From Bacteroidota bacterium (GTDB lineage Bacteria; Bacteroidota; Bacteroidia; 2-12-FULL-35-15): DNA of 64,000 bases. Made by a program: the position numbers and the translations under genes. Shown one piece after another: positions 59,063 through 64,000 of this stretch. The notes beneath the pieces were generated by a model. It was not told the origin of the DNA, did no database searches, and worked only from the letters and a program-made list of their open reading frames with translations. How positions within the stretch are numbered: position 1 is the stretch's first letter; each line of letters begins with the position of its first letter. The stretch covers positions 1 through 64,000 of the forward strand of contig CANIFU010000005.1 in NCBI GenBank assembly GCA_947466965.1, written 5' to 3'.

Positions 59063-59149
59063 TGCCTGAATGAATTTTTGATTGACGTATTTGTTCAATT
59101 TCCCAATTCCTTCAATATTATTATTAGCTTTGTATTGCAACTAAATACG

Positions 59150-61450
59150 ATGACTTTTTATAGGTATATATTTACTTTTATTTTTCTTTTAGCTTTGCTA
59201 TTCCTTTCTCCAGATTCTGCTAAAGCACAAAAAGTAGGAGTTGTATTAAGTGGCGGTGCTGCAAGTGGAATCGCACACATAGGTGTTTTAAAAGCATTGG
59301 AAGATAATCACATTCCGATTGATTATATTACAGGAACGTCAATGGGTGCCTTGGTTGGCTCTATGTATGCCATGGGATATTCGCCTGCAGAAATTGAAGC
59401 GATAGTAAAAACGGAACGTTTTAAAAATATGTCTGAAGGAATTGTTGATCAAAAATATGCATACTACTTTAAACGTTCGGATGATAACGCATCTTGGGTA
59501 ACCTTCAAGTTGTCTTTGGATTCAGCATTTTCGTCAACACTTCCTACAAATTTAATTTCTCCTATTGCCATGGATTTTGGTATAATGGAGTTGGCTGGCG
59601 GACCTGCTGCCGCAGCAAATTACAATTTTGATAGTTTATTTATTCCTTTTCGTTGTGTTGCTTCCGACATCGAAAAAAAAGAATCAGTAATATTTAAAGA
59701 GGGAGATCTTGCTGAGGCCGTTCGTGCTTCCATGTCTTATCCTTTTTATATCAAGCCGATAGCAGTTGATGGGAAATTGCTTTTTGATGGCGGCTTATAT
59801 AATAACTTTCCTTCCAATGTAATGTATGATGATTTTTTTCCTGATTTTATTATTGGGAGTAATGTGAGCGGCAACAACCCACCTCCAGATGAAGATAATG
59901 TATTGTCTCAAATAAAAACGATGCTACAAAGCAAATCCAATTACGATATTTTGTGTGAAGGTGGAGTCATCATTGAGCCCCAAACGGAAGTCGGTTTGTT
60001 TAATTTTAATAATTTGCAACCGATTATCGATAGTGGTTATGCCGCAGCTATGCGTCATATGGAATTTATTAAATTATATACCGATAGAAAAGTTTCTGTT
60101 GAAGAACGAAGTGTTCGTAGAATTAATTTTAAAAGTAAACAACCGAAAATGATTTTTGATAATATTTACATCGAAGGATTAACAAAAAATCAATCGGAAT
60201 ATGTAAGAAGAATTCTGCGACATAAAAATAAAGTTGTGAGTTTGGAAGATATTAAGGAAGGATATTTCCGTTTATCGGCCGATAACAGAATTAAATCGAT
60301 CTATCCAAAAGCAAAATATAATCCTCAAACAGGTTATTATGATTTGTATTTAAGGGTAAGGAAAGAAAAAAATTTGATCACTGATTTTGGTGGTGATTTT
60401 TCTAACCGGCCAATTAGTGAAGGTTTTATTGGTTTACAATACAATTATTTTGGACGATTTGCCATAGGAATAATGGCAAATGCCTATTTCGGAAAACTGT
60501 ATAGTTCGGTTCAATTAAAAACACGTTTCGATCTGCCATTCACCGTACCTTTATATATTGAACCGTCAGTAACTTGGAATAAATGGGATTATTATAAAAG
60601 CAGCAGTGCGTTTTTGCAAGATACCAAGCCGGCATATTTGATTAGGAACGAAGAACATGGTAGTTTAAACGTAGGTTTTCCAACAGGAAAAAAAGGACGT
60701 TTAGTAGGTGGCACTGGTGTTGCTAGGATTACCGATAGCTATTATCAAACACCTTATTTTGTTCAGCTCGATACAACAGATGCAACAAATTTTGATGTGT
60801 TTTCAACACAAGCGTATTATGAAATTAATTCACTTAACAGAAAACAGTATGCGAATCAGGGTGAATTTTTAAGAATTAGCGCACGATATGTGAATGGTTT
60901 AGAAATTAATACGCCAGGATCAACCTCAACGGATACAGTGAAAGAATTTTCAAATCATCATCAATGGGCCATGTTTAAAATTTCTGGAGAACGCTATTTT
61001 AACCGAAAAGGAACAATTAAAATCGGGTTATATGGAGAAGGGGTTTATTCTACGCAAACACTTTTTCATAATTATACTTCTAGTATCTTATCTTCTCCCG
61101 CTTTTCAGCCGACCCCTTATAGCAAAACCATCTTCAACGAAAATTATAGAACCCATAAATATATCGCTGGAGGTTTGAAATTTGTATTTAATCTCCGCAA
61201 AAATCTTGAATTTAGAACAGAAGGTTATGTCTTTCAACCTTATCAGGTATTGGTAAAAAAGGAAGATCTGTCTCCAGAATATGGTATCCCATTTTCGCTT
61301 CAGCATTATATCGGAGCAGCTACTTTTGTATGGCACACTCCTCTCGGACCAATTAGTCTTGGTGTAAATTATTTTGATCAGGTGAAAGATCCTTTTTCAA
61401 TTCTTTTTCATTTCGGTTACATAATTTTTAACAAAAAAGCACTTGAATAA
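59150..61450 (+). CDS. Patatin-like phospholipase with POTRA-like and outer-membrane beta-barrel C-terminus
   Basis: GVVLSGGAASGIAHIGVLKAL, GTSMGALVG, DGGLYNNFP; FDNIYIEGLTKNQSEYVRRIL (POTRA-like); barrel to C-terminus FGYIIFNKKALE. Start at MTFYRYIF (signal peptide) preferred. Confidence 0.88.
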   Translation: MTFYRYIFTFIFLLALLFLSPDSAKAQKVGVVLSGGAASGIAHIGVLKALEDNHIPIDYITGTSMGALVGSMYAMGYSPAEIEAIVKTERFKNMSEGIVDQKYAYYFKRSDDNASWVTFKLSLDSAFSSTLPTNLISPIAMDFGIMELAGGPAAAANYNFDSLFIPFRCVASDIEKKESVIFKEGDLAEAVRASMSYPFYIKPIAVDGKLLFDGGLYNNFPSNVMYDDFFPDFIIGSNVSGNNPPPDEDNVLSQIKTMLQSKSNYDILCEGGVIIEPQTEVGLFNFNNLQPIIDSGYAAAMRHMEFIKLYTDRKVSVEERSVRRINFKSKQPKMIFDNIYIEGLTKNQSEYVRRILRHKNKVVSLEDIKEGYFRLSADNRIKSIYPKAKYNPQTGYYDLYLRVRKEKNLITDFGGDFSNRPISEGFIGLQYNYFGRFAIGIMANAYFGKLYSSVQLKTRFDLPFTVPLYIEPSVTWNKWDYYKSSSAFLQDTKPAYLIRNEEHGSLNVGFPTGKKGRLVGGTGVARITDSYYQTPYFVQLDTTDATNFDVFSTQAYYEINSLNRKQYANQGEFLRISARYVNGLEINTPGSTSTDTVKEFSNHHQWAMFKISGERYFNRKGTIKIGLYGEGVYSTQTLFHNYTSSILSSPAFQPTPYSKTIFNENYRTHKYIAGGLKFVFNLRKNLEFRTEGYVFQPYQVLVKKEDLSPEYGIPFSLQHYIGAATFVWHTPLGPISLGVNYFDQVKDPFSILFHFGYIIFNKKALE

Positions 61451-61478
61451 TTAGTTAAATATTTGATAGTCAAGTATT

Positions 61479-61509
61479 TTTGATATTTACTATATTTTAC
61501 ATAAATTTG
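61479..61509 (+). promoter_or_regulatory. Bacteroidota consensus promoter for hppA
   Basis: TTTG (61479-61482), 19 nt, TAAATTTG (61502-61509). Confidence 0.75.
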
Positions 61510-61617
61510 CACCCCGAAATAAAGGATCTTGTATTTAAATTATTTACGAAAATTATTTATACTTTTCAGCATCTTTAAATCGAGGAAGAAACAAAAAAAT
61601 AAAACTTAATTAAAACT

Positions 61618-64000
61618 ATGAACGAATACGTAATTTATCTAGTGCCCGCATTAGGGATTTTAGGATTGCTTGTAATGGCAATCAAGTCGGCTTGGGTTAG
61701 TAAACAAGATGCCGGTGATGAAAAGATGAAGGAGCTTGCCGGATATATCGCCGATGGAGCAATGGCATTTTTGAAAGCAGAATGGAAAGTACTAAGTGTC
61801 TTTGTATTGTTTGCAGCTGCATTATTAGCCTATTCTGGAACTATACATGAAATAAATGGAAAAGAAATTCACGGAAGCTGGATTATAGCAATTGCATTTA
61901 TTATTGGTGCGGTGTTCTCTGCTACAGCAGGATATATCGGCATGAAGGTTGCCACAAAAGCGAACGTTCGAACTACACAAGCAGCACGTACTAGTTTAAA
62001 ACAAGCATTGAAAGTTTCTTTCACCGGTGGAACCGTTATGGGTTTGGGTGTTGCAGGATTGGCCGTATTAGGCTTGGGAGGTTTATTTATTGTATTCTTA
62101 AAAATGTTTCATGTAGTAGAAGTAAACAGCAACGAAATGAAAACAGCAATCGAAGTTTTAACAGGCTTCTCCTTAGGAGCTGAGTCAATTGCTTTGTTTG
62201 CTCGAGTTGGTGGTGGTATTTATACAAAAGCAGCTGATGTTGGTGCTGATTTAGTTGGTAAAGTAGAAGCAGGTATTCCTGAAGACGATGTTCGCAATCC
62301 TGCTACAATCGCTGATAATGTTGGAGATAACGTAGGTGATGTTGCAGGTATGGGTGCCGATTTATTTGGCTCTTATGTAGCGACGATTCTTGCTACAATG
62401 GTTTTAGGACAAGAGATAAACGTTACCGATAATTTTGGTGGTATGTCTCCAATATTATTACCCATGGTAATTTGTGGATTAGGGATTATTTTCTCAATCG
62501 TAGGTACTTGGTTTGTTACCATTAAAGATGATAAATCAAATGTTCAGACAGCCTTGAATCTTGGTAATTGGGCATCGATGTTAATTACCGTTGTTGCTTC
62601 CTATTTTATTGTAATGTATATGTTGCCAGAAGGAATAATTTCTTTGCGTGGTATTGAGTTTACAAAAATGGGAGTATTTGGAGCGATACTAGTTGGTACT
62701 TTTGTAGGTGCAATTATGAGTATTGTTACAGAGTATTACACTGCAATGGGCAAGCCTCCTGTAAATTCTATTATACAACAATCATCTACAGGACACGCTA
62801 CAAATATTATCGGTGGTTTATCTGTAGGTATGAAATCAACAGTTATTCCTATTTTAACTTTGGCTGCCGGGATAATGGGTTCTTTCTATTGTGCAGGCTT
62901 ATATGGTGTTGCAATTGCTGCTGCAGGTATGATGGCAACAACTGCAATGCAATTAGCAATTGATGCTTTCGGTCCAATAGCGGATAACGCAGGTGGAATT
63001 GCTGAAATGAGTCAATTGCCTCCTGAAGTTCGTGAACGTACTGATAATCTTGATGCTGTAGGTAATACTACTGCTGCAACTGGTAAAGGTTTTGCAATTG
63101 CTTCTGCTGCTTTAACTTCATTGGCTTTGTTTGCTGCCTTTGTTGGAATAGCGGGTATCGATGCCATTGATATTTACAAAGCTCCTGTTTTAGCAGGGTT
63201 GTTTGTTGGTGCTATGATTCCTTTTATTTTCTCAGCATTGTGTATTCAAGCGGTTGGTAAAGCTGCGATGGACATGGTGCAAGAAGTAAGACGTCAGTTT
63301 CGCGAAATTCCAGGCATTATGGAATACAAAGCGAAGCCTGAATATGAAAAATGTGTGGCTATTTCTACAAAAGCTTCTATCCGTGAAATGATGATGCCTG
63401 GTGCTATTGCATTAATTACTCCAGTTATTGTTGGGTTTGTTTTTGGTCCTGAAGTATTGGGTGGATTATTGGCAGGTGTTACAGTATCTGGTGTATTGAT
63501 GGGTATTTTTCAATCAAATGCCGGTGGTGCTTGGGACAATGCAAAAAAATCATTTGAAAAAGGTGTATTGATAAACGGTGAAATGTTCTACAAAAAATCT
63601 GAACCACATAAAGCTTCTGTTACTGGAGATACTGTTGGTGATCCATTTAAAGATACTTCTGGTCCGTCAATGAATATTCTTATTAAATTAATGTCTATCG
63701 TATCTTTGGTTATTGCTCCTTACATCGCAGTGAATACTGCTGAAGCTGGAATGGGTTGCGATAAAGACAAAATGCACAGTGAATGTTCAATGGGTGCAGA
63801 AATGCATGGTTCTTGTTCTCAAATGCAAGATGCATGTATGGAAAGTAAATGTGATATGAGCAAATGTGCTTCCATGACAAAAGAAGAATGTGCTAAAGTG
63901 TGTGATCAAAATGGTTGTTCAGTTGATGAGAAAGCATATTGTATGAGCATGTATGGTGCTGATGGTAAATTTGTTGGTCCTAAATGCGATATGAACAAAT
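61618..64000 (+). CDS. hppA: Membrane-bound (K+-dependent type) ion-translocating pyrophosphatase, 3' end outside window; Cys/Met-rich C-terminal extension
   Basis: Translated by hand: ATG at 61618, [18 protein letters not shown]...; [76 protein letters not shown]. No stop before 64000. Confidence 0.95.
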   Translation, partial: MNEYVIYLVPALGILGLLVMAIKSAWVSKQDAGDEKMKELAGYIADGAMAFLKAEWKVLSVFVLFAAALLAYSGTIHEINGKEIHGSWIIAIAFIIGAVFSATAGYIGMKVATKANVRTTQAARTSLKQALKVSFTGGTVMGLGVAGLAVLGLGGLFIVFLKMFHVVEVNSNEMKTAIEVLTGFSLGAESIALFARVGGGIYTKAADVGADLVGKVEAGIPEDDVRNPATIADNVGDNVGDVAGMGADLFGSYVATILATMVLGQEINVTDNFGGMSPILLPMVICGLGIIFSIVGTWFVTIKDDKSNVQTALNLGNWASMLITVVASYFIVMYMLPEGIISLRGIEFTKMGVFGAILVGTFVGAIMSIVTEYYTAMGKPPVNSIIQQSSTGHATNIIGGLSVGMKSTVIPILTLAAGIMGSFYCAGLYGVAIAAAGMMATTAMQLAIDAFGPIADNAGGIAEMSQLPPEVRERTDNLDAVGNTTAATGKGFAIASAALTSLALFAAFVGIAGIDAIDIYKAPVLAGLFVGAMIPFIFSALCIQAVGKAAMDMVQEVRRQFREIPGIMEYKAKPEYEKCVAISTKASIREMMMPGAIALITPVIVGFVFGPEVLGGLLAGVTVSGVLMGIFQSNAGGAWDNAKKSFEKGVLINGEMFYKKSEPHKASVTGDTVGDPFKDTSGPSMNILIKLMSIVSLVIAPYIAVNTAEAGMGCDKDKMHSECSMGAEMHGSCSQMQDACMESKCDMSKCASMTKEECAKVCDQNGCSVDEKAYCMSMYGADGKFVGPKCDMNK

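Overview
The window is a Bacteroidota-type chromosomal segment: low GC, type IX secretion sorting domains, PorP/SprF, and TTTG-N19-TAnnTTTG promoters. It is densely coded, with about 42 credible CDSs. I recognised no tRNA, rRNA, IS element, prophage or CRISPR array. Housekeeping content includes pbpC, HU, an acyl-CoA ligase, purL, topB, mtgA, a cystathionine beta-synthase, ABC transporters and, at the right edge, a membrane pyrophosphatase that the ORF track misses because it is open at the window end. The accessory part (about 23-41 kb) is a minus-strand run of one propeller/SpoIIE sensor phosphatase followed by three large SprB-repeat T9SS surface proteins. It faces a tightly overlapped plus-strand TPR / mini type-B adhesin / PorP-SprF / mtgA unit. 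The most notable observations are: (1) an unannotated candidate structured ncRNA at about 12812-13097, with a consensus-perfect promoter, nested helices and a 10-bp GAAA-tetraloop terminator; (2) a Cys/Met-rich C-terminal extension on the membrane pyrophosphatase; (3) the sensor-phosphatase/adhesin gene run, with higher-order repeats in its 1966-aa member; and (4) a minimal T9SS type-B substrate encoded with its SprF-like partner.
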